Counted from the stretch's first letter, positions 15,430 to 25,027 are shown. The stretch is DNA of 64,000 bases from Bacteroidaceae bacterium (GCA_017451695.1 JAFTNW010000009.1:1-64000); one strand, 5' to 3'. Numbers and translations are program-made. The notes: generated from the sequence alone by a model not told the origin.

Positions 15430-16698
15430 ATGAACAAGATATTACTAACCCAGCTATTTGCATTGGCCACCCTGTGTGGCTTTGCACAGGAGTGCATAGA
15501 CTATAACAAAAAACTACATTGTCACATTGAGGGCGAGGTAAAAGAGAGTACTTTTACACGTATATTACTCGTGATTGGTAACGGCGACCCAAAAGTAGTA
15601 CCGGTCGATACTATCTGGGTTAAGGATGGGCGTTTCTCGTACGACCTTTATACCGACGCTCCTGAATTCTATCAGCTGTTTGCTTGCGAGGATTACAACA
15701 ATGGTTGTTGGATGGCGCTGGATTTCTTTGCCGAGGAGGGAGATATTCATGCGACGTTCTATGGCTATGCAATAGACGATGCTCCGCGTCCGGCAATGCG
15801 TTCCGAGACACCGCTCAACAAAGAGCTGATAGCCTACAATAAAGGCATTGAAGAAAGGTTCTACTTGCCTATGAGACAGGAGGAGGCTGCTTTGGAGAAA
15901 GCAGGAAAACTTTTAACAGCTGAAGGGGCAGCACTCAAGAAACTGTACGATGAATGTGAAGACCGCGATTCGTTAAATAGCCTTAGCGAGAAAATAGAGC
16001 TGTTAGAGAAAGAAAACCGCCTTTATACGCCGGAATACAAGGCATTTATGGCGAAAGGAGAAGAGTTAAGAAAAGAGATGTATGCCTATGAACTTGACTA
16101 CATCACGAACAACCCGAACCTGGTAGGACTTTATCTGCTCAACCAGGTAAGATACGGGCTTTATAACAAGGACAATGCCACCAAACAGCCATACGTGGAT
16201 GTGTTCAAGCGTGTGTATGATGCCAGGTATCCCACAAATAATATGGCAATAGCCTTGCGGAATTGGGTGTCATCGATGGATGTGCGTGTAGGCTCACGAA
16301 TAATTGACTTTACTCTTCCTGACCTCAATGGAGCAAAACACACCCTTTCAAAAGAGATTGAGGGGAAGATTGCCATTGTTGACTTCTGGGCATCGTGGTG
16401 CGGTCCTTGCAGACGGACGTCAATGAGTTTCATCCCTTTATACAATAAGTACAAGGATAAAGGATTCACCATCGTTGGAGTTGCAAGCGAATTGGAAAGC
16501 GAAGATATGAGGCTTGCCGTGGAGAAAGACGGTTATCCTTGGCTCAACCTGTTGGCACTGCGAGGTGTGGACAATATTTGGGAACGGTACGGCATTAGGG
16601 GTGGCGGAGAGGTGTTCCTTGTAGATAAAGACGGAACTATTCTTGTAATAGGAGCAACCGCCGAGGAGGTAGAACAGATACTAAAAGAAAGATTATAA
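15430..16698 (+). CDS. Secreted TlpA-like thioredoxin-fold protein, 422 residues
   Basis: Signal peptide MNKILLTQLFALATLCGFAQ, then an N-terminal beta domain (HCHIEGEVKESTFTRILLVIGNGDP) of the DUF4369 kind, a helical, Glu/Lys-rich middle (residues about 140-230, coiled-coil-like), and a thioredoxin domain from about residue 292 (RIIDFTLPDLNGAKHTLS). The active site is CGPC at 324-327 in VDFWASWCGPCRR. Probably reduces or isomerises disulfides of envelope proteins. The next gene follows after 14 bases. The signal peptide DNA is close to that of the genes at 16713 and 19676. Confidence 0.85.
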   Translation: MNKILLTQLFALATLCGFAQECIDYNKKLHCHIEGEVKESTFTRILLVIGNGDPKVVPVDTIWVKDGRFSYDLYTDAPEFYQLFACEDYNNGCWMALDFFAEEGDIHATFYGYAIDDAPRPAMRSETPLNKELIAYNKGIEERFYLPMRQEEAALEKAGKLLTAEGAALKKLYDECEDRDSLNSLSEKIELLEKENRLYTPEYKAFMAKGEELRKEMYAYELDYITNNPNLVGLYLLNQVRYGLYNKDNATKQPYVDVFKRVYDARYPTNNMAIALRNWVSSMDVRVGSRIIDFTLPDLNGAKHTLSKEIEGKIAIVDFWASWCGPCRRTSMSFIPLYNKYKDKGFTIVGVASELESEDMRLAVEKDGYPWLNLLALRGVDNIWERYGIRGGGEVFLVDKDGTILVIGATAEEVEQILKERL

Positions 16699-16712
16699 TT
16701 TGTAAGCATAAA

Positions 16713-18839
16713 ATGGTTATGAAAAAACTAATTTTAACCTTAATCGTTGCATTTGCCACCCTGTGTGGCATTGCGCAGAAAAACGAAACTGTAGAGTATC
16801 CCTTTTTCCGCACAAAGAACACACGTGTATTTGACATAACTAAAGTAACCACAAGCAAGGAATATACCGTGCTCGAGGTCTATTTCTATGCTGCCGATTA
16901 TATAAAAGTAATTGGCACAAGTATCCTCACCGGCAACAACAGCGGCAAGAAATATAAATTGTTGCGCAGCGAAGGCGTAGATATAGACCAAGAGACCGCA
17001 TTGCCGGTAGGTGGTTATATGAAAGCAACCCTCTACTTTGAGCCATTGGACGCAGCCGACCGCTCATTCGACTTTTCAGAGGGAGATAATGTACCCAATG
17101 GTTGGGAAATTACAAACATATCGCTCACCCCATGCAACCTCAAAAAGGTATTGGAAAAAGATAAAAAGTGGGGAAAAAAGAGTGTGTCGCCCTTCGCGCG
17201 TGAATATTGCAGCGATAGTATAACGATAGAACTCGACATTAAAGAAAGCAGCGAGAAGATTGAAATGTATTATATGCACGGCCTGAGTTTTGTCGAAAGA
17301 AAATTCTCCAACGGCAAATATTCATACTCCATACCGGCGTTTAACACAATTACTATAATCGCATATTTCCCCAATAACGAATATAAGAGGTTAGTGGCAT
17401 CGCCGGGCGACAATATAAAAATTTCGTACGACGGGGCAAGCAGGCAGGCAAAGGCAGTTACTGCCGATAACGAGATGCAACGCTGCATAGACGAATATGA
17501 CAGATACAACCGGGCAAGCGGATTCTATGAATCTCCCGTGGGCTATGCGTTGGCGCCACAGCAACTGTTCTACGACTACATTGCGGGAACGCTCAAGCGC
17601 AATATGATGCGCTTGCAGAATTTTATTGACGAGCGTCCCGGTTTCAATGAAAAGGCTGCATATTTTCTGCGCACAAATATAAAGACAGAAACTCTGCTTG
17701 AATTGCTTCAGTATCGCTTCAGCATACGCAAGCAGCAACAAAAATCTTTCTCAAAAGAGACTATGGCACTTATCGATGAACTGTTTACCGATATTGTCAA
17801 TCCGCTTACAATGAGTCGCAGTTTTTATAGGATTATGATAGACTATGCAGGTTACAAGGACGACCTTTCAATGAAAGGATTAAGAGTGGCACTAAATGCA
17901 AACACGTCAAATGCACTGCGCACACTAAACAGCATAGGGGAGATAAAACTCAGTAAAAAAGAGATAGCGACAATAGAAAAAGGGCGTTATCTGCAGAGTC
18001 TTGTTCTTGCAAAGGCCCTTAATATGATAGACGACACCGTAAAAGCCGCGCAGGAACTAAAAGATTCAACAATAGTAATCAAGCGGTATAGTGCCTTGCT
18101 CAAAAAATATGCCATCGATAAATTGACAAAGAGTGAGATTGAGAACTATTTCATAGCCTATGATTATCTGAAAGTAGGGGATGGAATAAAATCCCTCCCC
18201 ATAACCGATGAGGATAAGAAGTTCGCAGTAACATTCATAAATTACGAAGAACTGTCCGATGGTAACAAGTCGTTGAATGACACTGTATTAAATATCGTTA
18301 TGCGTGGGCTCGAGGATTTTGCGCCTGCTCTGCATCTGGTAGAGCAAAATAACTATATGCGTAAATTGGAAGCACAGGAATTGGAAGTGAAATATCTGCG
18401 TAATTGCGCCGAACTCACCCCCGAAACGCTTAAAGCCGATTCGCTCCTTGCTTCAATACTGGAGCCGCACAAGGGAAAAGTGGTGTATGTCGATTTCTGG
18501 GGAACGTGGTGCAGCCCCTGCAAAGAGCAGATGAGCTATGTGCCCGCAATAAAAGAGGCTCTTAAAGGCAAAGATGTGGTTTTCCTCTATTTTGCCGACA
18601 ACAGCCCCGAAGATGTGCGGCAGACAATTGTCAAAAGGTTTGGCATTTATGGCGAAAATACATTCCACTACAACTTGCCCGACGAGCAGCAACATTCGCT
18701 AAAAGAGCTGTTGAACGTAAACAGTTTTCCCACCTATTTGCTGTTCGACAAGCATGGCAAGTTGATAGACCGCACCGCACCACGCCCGCAACAGAAGGAT
18801 ATGCTGCTGAACGAAATACAAAAACTGCTTGATGAGTGA
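16713..18839 (+). CDS. Secreted TlpA-like thioredoxin-fold protein, 708 residues
   Basis: The longest of the three thioredoxin-type proteins. Signal peptide MKKLILTLIVAFATLCGIAQ (ATG at 16713 or, more like the relatives, 16719). Residues about 20-150 and 150-260 look like beta domains; residues 260-580 are mainly helical and unassigned. The C-terminal thioredoxin domain has CSPC at 600-603 (VDFWGTWCSPCKEQ), a known variant of CGPC, and the cis-Pro region NSFPTYLLFDKHG. Co-transcribed with the preceding gene (14-base gap). Function by fold: envelope disulfide reductase. Confidence 0.83.
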   Translation: MVMKKLILTLIVAFATLCGIAQKNETVEYPFFRTKNTRVFDITKVTTSKEYTVLEVYFYAADYIKVIGTSILTGNNSGKKYKLLRSEGVDIDQETALPVGGYMKATLYFEPLDAADRSFDFSEGDNVPNGWEITNISLTPCNLKKVLEKDKKWGKKSVSPFAREYCSDSITIELDIKESSEKIEMYYMHGLSFVERKFSNGKYSYSIPAFNTITIIAYFPNNEYKRLVASPGDNIKISYDGASRQAKAVTADNEMQRCIDEYDRYNRASGFYESPVGYALAPQQLFYDYIAGTLKRNMMRLQNFIDERPGFNEKAAYFLRTNIKTETLLELLQYRFSIRKQQQKSFSKETMALIDELFTDIVNPLTMSRSFYRIMIDYAGYKDDLSMKGLRVALNANTSNALRTLNSIGEIKLSKKEIATIEKGRYLQSLVLAKALNMIDDTVKAAQELKDSTIVIKRYSALLKKYAIDKLTKSEIENYFIAYDYLKVGDGIKSLPITDEDKKFAVTFINYEELSDGNKSLNDTVLNIVMRGLEDFAPALHLVEQNNYMRKLEAQELEVKYLRNCAELTPETLKADSLLASILEPHKGKVVYVDFWGTWCSPCKEQMSYVPAIKEALKGKDVVFLYFADNSPEDVRQTIVKRFGIYGENTFHYNLPDEQQHSLKELLNVNSFPTYLLFDKHGKLIDRTAPRPQQKDMLLNEIQKLLDE

Positions 18840-18870
18840 TTTATATGAAATTTTATAAAAACAAAATACA

Positions 18871-19590
18871 ATGAAAAAAGTACTTACATTATGCACCCTG
18901 TTATTTGCTGTGTTTGCAGGCAGCTATGCGCAGCAAATAAAGAAAAACGCACCCGTGTTCGACGACTATCTGCCCCTGTTGCAGCAGGCGGGGTACAATA
19001 TGTTCACCTACGATATTTCGGCATTAAAGGATACAACGTACAACATCACATTCATCATTCGCGAGTATGCCGATGGCAAGCATCTGCAAGATAAAGACCT
19101 GCACATAGGGCTGCGTGCCAACCGTTATATGCTGGCCGAATTCGATGAGGCCGACCGTGCCCAAGCAATAGCCGACGGCATTGCCGAAGATGCCGCCAAT
19201 GGGGTATTCAGGCTTGCAACAAAAATAGGCATAGGCTTTACCCCATCGCAGAGCGATACTCTGCAAAATATCCTCTTTAGGGCGTATGGCAAAGAACCGT
19301 TGGCGCAATCGGGCCACAGGGTGGTGTTGCGCGATGTTCGTATGGATAATGAACGTGCCGATAATGAGAGCCGCAATTTTATAAGATATACTTTTCGCGA
19401 ATTCAAGGAAGAACCATTTGCCACCGACACATTTATACCGCTTCTCATGTACGGCTCGTTCTGGTGGGACGCCGAGCATAATATCTATCGCTTCTGCGGC
19501 GATAGTGAGCTTACGAGAGATATGTCCTCTTCACTCTTGAAGGACTCGCCTCACTATTACATCATAGGGGTAGAGTTCAATAAACAGTAA
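18871..19590 (+). CDS. Exported hypothetical protein, possibly DUF5041
   Basis: Signal peptide MKKVLTLCTLLFAVFAGSYAQ, then a 218-residue mature protein without Cys pairs or catalytic motif. FDDYLPLLQQAGYNMFTYDIS near the N-terminus is the segment I would use for a family search; DUF5041 of Bacteroidales is my tentative label. It lies 31 bases after the thioredoxin gene and shares its strand and export signal, so it probably works in the same envelope process. Function unknown. Confidence 0.65.
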   Translation: MKKVLTLCTLLFAVFAGSYAQQIKKNAPVFDDYLPLLQQAGYNMFTYDISALKDTTYNITFIIREYADGKHLQDKDLHIGLRANRYMLAEFDEADRAQAIADGIAEDAANGVFRLATKIGIGFTPSQSDTLQNILFRAYGKEPLAQSGHRVVLRDVRMDNERADNESRNFIRYTFREFKEEPFATDTFIPLLMYGSFWWDAEHNIYRFCGDSELTRDMSSSLLKDSPHYYIIGVEFNKQ

Positions 19591-19675
19591 ATAGTTTTAT
19601 TTTGCTTGTAACTCTATAGATGCTTACCCGTCTTATAGTTATAGATGAACAATGATACTCAATAAATTAAATCGT

Positions 19676-20707
19676 ATGAAAGAGACTTTATTTACCTTGC
19701 TGTTTGCATTTGCCACCGTATGTGGTTTTGCGCAGATGAATTCTTCTGCAGCACGGTTTGAACGCCGAGATTCAATCCTTGCAACATTTGGCCTTAACGA
19801 AAGAGTATATTCAATAGCAAGCAAGATGTATTTCCCACCAGCCGAGTTTTATTGGAACGATACTTTGTATTATATGGACAGGTCGCCTCTTGCCTATATA
19901 AACGAGAAAGAGTTTTTGGATATATATCCCGAATGGCCGGTCTTAGAAGGGCTGTCCCTCGGTAATTATTCATACCGTGGAAGGTATGACTGCGTGTGGG
20001 AGCTTATGGGTGATTCTCTTTTTCTAACCAAAATAAGAAAAGCACGGATAAGTGAACGCGACAAGGAGGAACACACTCCTTATACATACGAAGAGGTCAA
20101 GGCAAAAATGGAAAAGTTTACAGGTGGTAAATTTGGTGCAGATAACAAGATGTTTGCTTCGTGGTTCAGTGGCTCACTATATATAATGCAACCATTTCTT
20201 ACCGATGGTTTGCAGTACGAGGAATACAAGGCTGCAAAAATAGAATGGGGGTTAAAGCATTTGCGTAGGCTCACATTCAAGAATGGCAAGCTCGTGGATA
20301 CGGAGTATGTGAAAGCTCGTGGCATAGCTTATGATAATAATGGGCAAGATCTGTTTCCGGTGTTGGAAACCCAAGCGGAATTCCCGGGTGGTCACAAGGT
20401 TTTAACAGAGTGGATAAAAAGTAATCTGCAATATCCTAAAGAATGTGTGGAAAACAAAATAGAGGGCAGGGCTTTTGTACGTTTTTTAGTAAAAAAAGAT
20501 GGTTCGATAGACAATGTGAAACTTCTTAAAAGCAGTGGTAATACATTACTCGACCAAGAGGCATTGCGTCTTATGAATGACGATGATATGCCCCAATGGA
20601 TTCCGGCTACGCACTTCAGCGATGCAAAGGGTGGATATATAAAAGCTGATATGCATTGTGTAATACCCATAGATTTTAAGTTATGCAAAGGCGGCGTTAG
20701 CTTTTAA
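19676..20707 (+). CDS. Exported protein with TonB C-terminal domain
   Basis: I choose ATG 19676 (MKETLFTLLFAFATVCGFAQ) over 19652 because it gives a clean signal peptide nearly the same as those of the upstream genes. The 343-residue product ends in a TonB C-terminal-like domain (FPGGHKVLTEWIKSNLQYPKECVENKIEGRAFVRFLVKKDGSI). Unlike classical TonB it has no N-terminal anchor or Pro-rich linker, so it is a free periplasmic TonB-C module, a common Bacteroidales type. Last of five exported-protein genes. Confidence 0.78.
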   Translation: MKETLFTLLFAFATVCGFAQMNSSAARFERRDSILATFGLNERVYSIASKMYFPPAEFYWNDTLYYMDRSPLAYINEKEFLDIYPEWPVLEGLSLGNYSYRGRYDCVWELMGDSLFLTKIRKARISERDKEEHTPYTYEEVKAKMEKFTGGKFGADNKMFASWFSGSLYIMQPFLTDGLQYEEYKAAKIEWGLKHLRRLTFKNGKLVDTEYVKARGIAYDNNGQDLFPVLETQAEFPGGHKVLTEWIKSNLQYPKECVENKIEGRAFVRFLVKKDGSIDNVKLLKSSGNTLLDQEALRLMNDDDMPQWIPATHFSDAKGGYIKADMHCVIPIDFKLCKGGVSF

Positions 20708-20717
20708 TTTCTCCTTT

Positions 20718-21908
20718 TCACTCCCTTAAAGGCAGGCGCAGGGTGAATTTTGCACCCTTTTCATCGCCTGCAGCCTCGGCACCGATAAAGCCACCATGGT
20801 TGCACACAATCTGCCTGCATACAGCCAAGCCAATGCCTTCGCCGTTCTGTTTGGTGGTGAAGAACGGGGTAAAAATATTGTCGCTCACTTCGGGCGACAG
20901 CCCGCAACCATTGTCCTCTACAGCCACCGTGAGCCACCTCTCATCGTTCGACACCTGTGAAACAATCTTTATGTGTGTGGCACCGCTCTCGGCACTGTTT
21001 TTCAGCAAATTTATGAGTACCTGCTCTATCTGTGAACGGTCTATGCATATGGTAACATCGTCGCACTCGCCCGCGAAGGCCACCTCGCTTGCATTGTGGG
21101 GCAGGGTGGTGGCAAGTTTCTTTATCGTTTGCAAGAAATCGCCCCAGCGCGTGGGTGCAATATGTGGGGCGGCAATGCCTTGCAAGCGGCGGTAGCGTTG
21201 GACAAATTGCAAGAGGCCACCGGCCCGTCGGCTTATGGCCGATAGCGCAATATTCATATCCTCGCTGCTTATATTACCCTTTTCGTTGCTCTCTTGCAAG
21301 GTGTCGGCAAGCGATATTATGGGGGTGAGTGAGTTCATTATCTCATGTGTGAGTACTCTTATAAGGCGTTGCTGCGCCATAATCTGGCCCTGCTTGAGTA
21401 TGGTTGCAACGCTTTGCAGGGTGTAGAGGCGATACTCTATGCCGCTTGCAAACATTCTGCTTACCGTTGCGGCATATTCGCACTCCTCGCCGCCGTGTGC
21501 AGTGAAAGAGAGCAGTGTATTGCGTCCCTTACGCAGTCCTTTCAGTTGCGCAGGCAGTGAAGCGTGTAGCGCGCGCAGGTCGTCGATGTCATTGAACTTG
21601 AACCCGCACAGCCCCTCTATGGCGGCGTTGTTCATATAGCGCACACGCCCTGTGTTGTCCGTTGCAAACATTATGCAATCTACCTTGGAGAGTATTGCAT
21701 CGTAGAAGTGTGCCTCGCCCTCGCGCCGGTGCTCCCGTTCCCTGAACTCGCGTATCACGGAATTTATCTCCTCGGCCATGCGACGCTCCTCGCCGTGCAG
21801 TTTCTTCAATGAGTATTGCAGGCTGTAGTCGCGTGAGCGCACCGCTTGCAGCATCTCCCTTAAACGGCGTATGCTTTTGTTATAAAATATGTTCTGCCAA
21901 AATCCCAT
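20718..21908 (-). CDS. Cytosolic sensor histidine kinase (NtrB-like)
   Basis: A 396-residue kinase without any hydrophobic segment, so it senses a cytoplasmic signal or depends on a partner. Residues about 68-165 form a PAS-like domain (DAILSKVDCIMFATDNTGRVRYMN). The phosphorylated His is H188 in LTHEIMNSLTPI, followed by N box QVLINLLKNSAE, DNGCGL, FTPFFTTKQNGEGIGLAV. Its start codon overlaps the regulator's stop codon by one base (TAATG), so the pair is translationally coupled. Expected partner: the NtrC-type regulator upstream. Confidence 0.92.
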   Translation of the reverse strand: MGFWQNIFYNKSIRRLREMLQAVRSRDYSLQYSLKKLHGEERRMAEEINSVIREFREREHRREGEAHFYDAILSKVDCIMFATDNTGRVRYMNNAAIEGLCGFKFNDIDDLRALHASLPAQLKGLRKGRNTLLSFTAHGGEECEYAATVSRMFASGIEYRLYTLQSVATILKQGQIMAQQRLIRVLTHEIMNSLTPIISLADTLQESNEKGNISSEDMNIALSAISRRAGGLLQFVQRYRRLQGIAAPHIAPTRWGDFLQTIKKLATTLPHNASEVAFAGECDDVTICIDRSQIEQVLINLLKNSAESGATHIKIVSQVSNDERWLTVAVEDNGCGLSPEVSDNIFTPFFTTKQNGEGIGLAVCRQIVCNHGGFIGAEAAGDEKGAKFTLRLPLRE

Positions 21909-23269
21909 TAAATACCGTGTTTATCTATTTTTCTATACAACGAATAGCGTGTTATGCCAAGCAACTCCGCAGCCATCGACAGGTTGCCGTTACTCTGCTC
22001 CAATGCGCGACGTATTGTCTGCCGTTCCAGCTCTTCAAGGTTGAGCGATGCGCTTTTGCCCGCTTCGTCGCGCTTCTCGGGTACAAGGGGCAGGCTGCTG
22101 TCGATAACCCACCGTTCTATGCAGTGTTGCAGTTCACGCACATTGCCCGGCCAGCGGTAGCTCATAAGCTGTTTCTCCTCGTTTTGCGAAAACTCCTTTA
22201 CCTCGGAACGGTATTTTTCGGCATATATTTTCAAGAAATGGCGGGCAAGCAGTAATATATCCTCACCACGTTCGCGCAGTGGCGGTATGCGCAGCTCTAT
22301 TGTGTTCAGGCGATAGAGCAGGTCCTCGCGGAAGGTGCCTTCGGCCACTCTTGCAGGCAGGTTTGCATTCGTGGCTGCCACAATGCGCACATCTATCTTG
22401 CGCGCTTTTGTAGAGCCCACGCGCTGCACCTCGCGCCTCTCTATCACGGTGAGCAGTTTTTGTTGCGTGGCTGTGGTGAGGTTGCCCACCTCGTCAAGGA
22501 AAAGAGTGCCGCCGTCGGCCTCCTCAATCCTGCCCGCTTTTGCATTGCCTGCACCTGTGAAAGCTCCCTTTTCGTGCCCGAACAACTCGCTTTCGAAAAG
22601 CGACTCGGGGATGCAACCGAGGTCTATGGAAACCATAGGCCTGCCGCTCCTTGCCGATAATCTGTGCAGTTCATGCGCAACAACATCCTTGCCCACGCCA
22701 TTCTCGCCTGTTATGAGCACATTGGCATCGGTCGATGCTATGCGTGCAATACGCTCTTTAAGTTCTCTTATTTGTGGCGATTCCCCTACAAACAGCCGCG
22801 CATCGCCGTTCTTTTTTTCTATCTTCCGCTCTTTCTCCTCCTTTTCGGCCTGCAGGCGTGCTATTCTGCTGCGTTTCAAATCAACCGCCGAGTGAATGGC
22901 ATCAATCATCTTTTTATTCTCCCACGGCTTGGGGATAAAATCCACTGCACCGGCCTTTATTGCTCTCACTGTTTTTTCGGTGTTCACGTAAGCAGTCATC
23001 AGAATAACCACGCTTGTGGGGTCGTGTTCCTGAATGCGGCTAAGCCATTCATAACCCTCCTCGCCACTTATCACGTTTCGCTCAAAGTTCATATCAAGCA
23101 CTATAACATCGGGCTTGAAGTAGTCCATAAACTCGATTATGCGTGTCGGCTCCTTTATGGCGCGTATAGAATCTACCCACGGGCGCAGCAGCATATTCAG
23201 CGACAGGAGAATGTCCTCGTTGTCGTCTACTATAAGTATTTTGCCTTTACATTCCATTTTGCGGCTCAT
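21908..23269 (-). CDS. NtrC-family sigma-54-dependent response regulator
   Basis: Activates sigma-54 promoters on phosphorylation. The 453-residue protein has a receiver domain with phospho-acceptor D59 and K114, an AAA+ domain with Walker A GENGVGKD (188-195), the sigma-54-contact loop GAFTGA (235-240) and Walker B GGTLFLDE (253-260), and a C-terminal Fis-type helix-turn-helix (NGNLSMAAELLGITRYSLYRKIDKHGI). All parts needed for activity are present. It is divergent from the export operon, whose promoter region has sigma-54 and paired activator sites, so that operon is its most likely target. ATG 23269 or five codons later. Confidence 0.95.
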   Translation of the reverse strand: MSRKMECKGKILIVDDNEDILLSLNMLLRPWVDSIRAIKEPTRIIEFMDYFKPDVIVLDMNFERNVISGEEGYEWLSRIQEHDPTSVVILMTAYVNTEKTVRAIKAGAVDFIPKPWENKKMIDAIHSAVDLKRSRIARLQAEKEEKERKIEKKNGDARLFVGESPQIRELKERIARIASTDANVLITGENGVGKDVVAHELHRLSARSGRPMVSIDLGCIPESLFESELFGHEKGAFTGAGNAKAGRIEEADGGTLFLDEVGNLTTATQQKLLTVIERREVQRVGSTKARKIDVRIVAATNANLPARVAEGTFREDLLYRLNTIELRIPPLRERGEDILLLARHFLKIYAEKYRSEVKEFSQNEEKQLMSYRWPGNVRELQHCIERWVIDSSLPLVPEKRDEAGKSASLNLEELERQTIRRALEQSNGNLSMAAELLGITRYSLYRKIDKHGI

Positions 23270-23383
23270 TTATGTGTATATGGCAAATGTAGCGATAAAA
23301 TGGTGCTCCTCAAAGGTGTAAATTAAAAAAATAACCTACCCGTGCAGGTTTTTTTGGGGGGATTCTCAAATGCGGTTTTTGAT

Positions 23384-23420
23384 TGTGCGCTTTCGCACAT
23401 CGGGCGTGCATTATCGCACA
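23384..23420. promoter_or_regulatory. Paired 16-bp upstream activator sites for sigma-54 promoter C
   Basis: TGTGCGCTTTCGCACA (23384-23399, perfect 6-bp arms) and CGTGCATTATCGCACA (23405-23420). The spacing is 21 bases, and the second site ends 57 bases before the -24 GG at 23477, the same geometry as the pair at 12942-12978. Probable binding sites of the neighbouring NtrC-type regulator. Confidence 0.75.
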
Positions 23421-23475
23421 GCAAAGGAATAAACTTGTGCTTTGTAATATATTGTTTATTAGTTGATTATCTGTT

Positions 23476-23490
23476 TGGTACGCTTTTTGT
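23476..23490 (+). promoter_or_regulatory. Sigma-54-type promoter C of the export operon
   Basis: TGGTACGctttTTGT with GG at 23477 and GT at 23489, 12 bases apart. The expected start near 23502 lies 53 bases before the ATG of the TolC-like gene. Confidence 0.7.
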
Positions 23491-23554
23491 AACACTGCTT
23501 GTAGATGAAAATCTGATGGTTTGCCAAAATGTTAAACAAAACTGTGAAAAACAG

Positions 23555-25027
23555 ATGAACAACTACCTTAAACTACCAATGCTATTGCTCTTTTCCTGGC
23601 TACTTCTACCGGCAAATGCTCAAAAGGCCGATACCCTCCGTTTGAGCCTGCCCCGAGCCATAGAGATAGCCATTCAGCAGTCGCCCACGGTGCGCAGTGC
23701 GCGACACACCTTCCTTGCGCAGCATTGGAATTACCGTTATTATCGTGCCAACTATCTGCCATCGGTAACCCTTGCATCGTTGTCATATATTAACAATGTG
23801 ATAAACAAAATAACACAGGGCGACGGTACATCGCTCTTTTTGGGGCAGAGCCAGTTTGGCAGCGACCTTGTCATGAACATAAATCAAAATATAGCTCTCA
23901 CGGGTGGCACGCTCTTTCTCAAAAGCAGTGCCGATTATCTGCGAGAGGTGGAAAATAAAACCAATATGTTCAGTACCATTCCCATAAGCATAGGCTACAC
24001 GCAAAGCCTCTTTGGGCACAACTCCCTCAAATGGGACAGGCAGATAGAGCCACTGCGATATACCGAGGCAAAAAAGAGCTATGCCGAAACACTCGAACTT
24101 GTGAGGGCGCAGGTGTGCAGCAGTTTTTTCAACCTCGCATCGGCACAGAGCGATGTGGAGATGGCGCGCAGCAATTTTGCCAATGCCGACACGCTTTACC
24201 GGATGGCTCAGGGACGATACAAACTTGGAACCATTACCGAAAACGAGATGTTGCAACTTGAAATACGCCGCTTGAGCGAGGAGGCAAATATGATGGACAG
24301 CCGCATTGCCTATGACGAGGAACTCAACAGCTTTCGCTCTTTTCTTGCATTGCCGCAAGGGGTGGCGGTAATCCTTCTTTTGCCCGACAGCGTGCCTCGG
24401 TTCAACGTGCCGTTGGGCGATGCAATGGATTATGCTATGCTAAACAGCCCCGACCCCCTGTATTACGAACGCCTGCGCCGCGAGGCACGCAGCAACCTTT
24501 CGCAAGCCAAGGCGAGCAGGGGGCTCAAGGCCGATATCTATCTCCAGTTCGGTCTCTCGCAAACGGGTAACAGGTTGGGCGCCTCATATTCGCACCCAAT
24601 GACACAAAAATATGCCAGCATATCGCTCTCCCTGCCCATTCTCGATTGGGGGCGGGGCAGTGGCAAGGTGCGCGTGGCCCGTTCGCAACTGGAACTTGCC
24701 GAAATTCAGGCAGAACAGGGAATGGAGGATTTTAACCGCAACATACAGAAGGTGGTGTCGCAGTTCAATATGCAGTGCCGCAAGGTACACATCGCACGGC
24801 TCACAAAAGAGCGCGCCGAGCAGAGGCACACGGTGGCAATGCACCTTTACATAATGGGGCAGAGCACACTGCTTGACCTTAACAATGCCATTACGGAGTG
24901 CAACGCAGCCCGCCGCTCCTACATCTATTCGTTAAGCACATATTGGCGCCTGTTTTACACACTGCGCAGCATCACAGGGTACGACTTCCTTAATATGTGC
25001 GAAATAACAGAGCAGTTACCATTGTAA
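23555..25027 (+). CDS. TolC-like outer membrane efflux protein
   Basis: Outer-membrane channel of a tripartite exporter. The frame is open from 23342, but I start at ATG 23555 because it lies behind the sigma-54 promoter and gives a signal peptide (MNNYLKLPMLLLFSWLLLPANAQ). The 490-residue product shows the OEP repeats: LSLPRAIEIAIQQSPTVRSARHTFLAQ, a long helical stretch (YAETLELVRAQVCSSFFNLASAQSDVEMAR), and a second repeat ending VAMHLYIMGQSTLLDLNNAITECNAARR. First gene of the operon; the membrane-fusion gene follows after 22 bases. Confidence 0.9.
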   Translation: MNNYLKLPMLLLFSWLLLPANAQKADTLRLSLPRAIEIAIQQSPTVRSARHTFLAQHWNYRYYRANYLPSVTLASLSYINNVINKITQGDGTSLFLGQSQFGSDLVMNINQNIALTGGTLFLKSSADYLREVENKTNMFSTIPISIGYTQSLFGHNSLKWDRQIEPLRYTEAKKSYAETLELVRAQVCSSFFNLASAQSDVEMARSNFANADTLYRMAQGRYKLGTITENEMLQLEIRRLSEEANMMDSRIAYDEELNSFRSFLALPQGVAVILLLPDSVPRFNVPLGDAMDYAMLNSPDPLYYERLRREARSNLSQAKASRGLKADIYLQFGLSQTGNRLGASYSHPMTQKYASISLSLPILDWGRGSGKVRVARSQLELAEIQAEQGMEDFNRNIQKVVSQFNMQCRKVHIARLTKERAEQRHTVAMHLYIMGQSTLLDLNNAITECNAARRSYIYSLSTYWRLFYTLRSITGYDFLNMCEITEQLPL

